From: Candidatus Saccharimonadota bacterium
Lineage (GTDB): Bacteria > Patescibacteriota > Saccharimonadia > Saccharimonadales > Saccharimonadaceae
DNA length: 64,000 nucleotides
Assembly: GCA_016866755.1 (NCBI GenBank)
Contig: VGLK01000001.1
Coordinates: 244,028 to 308,027 of the forward strand
Reading direction: 5' to 3'
The notes under the pieces were generated by a model. It saw only the letters and a program-made list of their open reading frames with translations. It had not been told where the DNA came from and did no database searches. The translations under genes were made by a program, and so were the position numbers. The stretch's first letter is position 1; each line of letters starts with the position of its first letter. Of this stretch, positions 63,964-64,000 are shown in pieces.

Positions 63964-64000
63964 GTGACCGCTGGCAATCAGGGCAACGCTTTCAAGGCGG
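63964..64000 (+). CDS. Start of a GC-rich ORF running off the window
   Basis: GTG at 63964 preceded by AGAAGGGAAG as SD, opening MTAGNQGNAFKA before the window ends. The SD lies inside a possible hairpin CCACTT/AAGTGG (63925-63930, 63953-63958) next to the pseudoknot strand, so the structured RNA could act as its leader. Product unknown. Confidence 0.45.
   Translation, partial: MTAGNQGNAFKA

Overview
The window looks like a chromosomal segment from a Candidatus Saccharibacteria (TM7) or closely related Patescibacteria/CPR cell. That assignment is my inference. It rests on the dense, moderately AT-rich gene layout, the long Ala/Glu/Lys-rich N-terminal extension on ribosomal protein L1, the number of short lineage-type hypothetical proteins, the absence of amino-acid, lipid or cofactor pathways, and the many start codons placed about 6-8 nt after a TATAAT-like box, as in leaderless mRNAs. 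UGA acts as a stop, so the code is the standard bacterial one.

Layout. 1-8.7 kb: tRNA-Trp, a NUDIX hydrolase, an ArsR-controlled redox operon (luciferase-like flavin oxidoreductase plus an NADP oxidoreductase fused to a GNAT domain), a di-iron ferritin-like protein, a P-loop kinase, a YgjP-like metallopeptidase, a membrane histidine kinase and a family 2 glycosyltransferase. 8.7-12.9 kb: secE, nusG, an MMPL exporter and a thioredoxin-reductase-like enzyme. 12.9-20.2 kb: an accessory zone mixing native AT-rich genes (PIG-L deacetylase, secreted glycosidase-like protein, prepilin, rplK) with GC-rich orphan cassettes that carry Shine-Dalgarno sites and very strong hairpin ends. 20.3-24.2 kb: an RsmB-like rRNA methyltransferase, then enolase followed by a fused D-2-hydroxyacid dehydrogenase/phosphoglycerate mutase. 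24.2-32.4 kb: prepilin, rplA, a dTTP-synthesis block (thyA, folA, dcd, tmk), then rplJ and rplL. 32.6-41 kb: dnaX, dnaB, ybaB, recR, a DHH phosphoesterase and cysS. 41-49.3 kb: AI-2E-family permease, tgt, NatAB-like ABC exporter, FAD-linked oxidase and an OmpR-type two-component system. 49.4-63.4 kb: greA, a P-type ATPase, tRNA-Gln, a frameshifted kinase gene, a PD-(D/E)XK-like protein, HIT and NUDIX proteins, a GH97 glycosidase, an RlmD-type methyltransferase, a prepilin and a large UvrD/AddA-type helicase-nuclease.

The usual secE-nusG-rplK-rplA-rplJ-rplL cluster is present in its canonical order and strand, but it is split into four pieces by 5-10 kb of other genes.

The most unusual part is the right end (63352-64000). 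A perfect consensus promoter (TTGACA, 17 nt, TATAAT) faces about 575 nt of GC-rich sequence with no supported ORF. This sequence folds into several well-nested domains, embeds a tRNA-like element whose anticodon is replaced by an extended hairpin, and contains a perfect 9-bp pseudoknot. It ends just before an SD-led GC-rich ORF that runs off the window. It resembles, at the level of architecture only, the large ornate RNAs (GOLLD/ROOL type) known from phages and bacteria.
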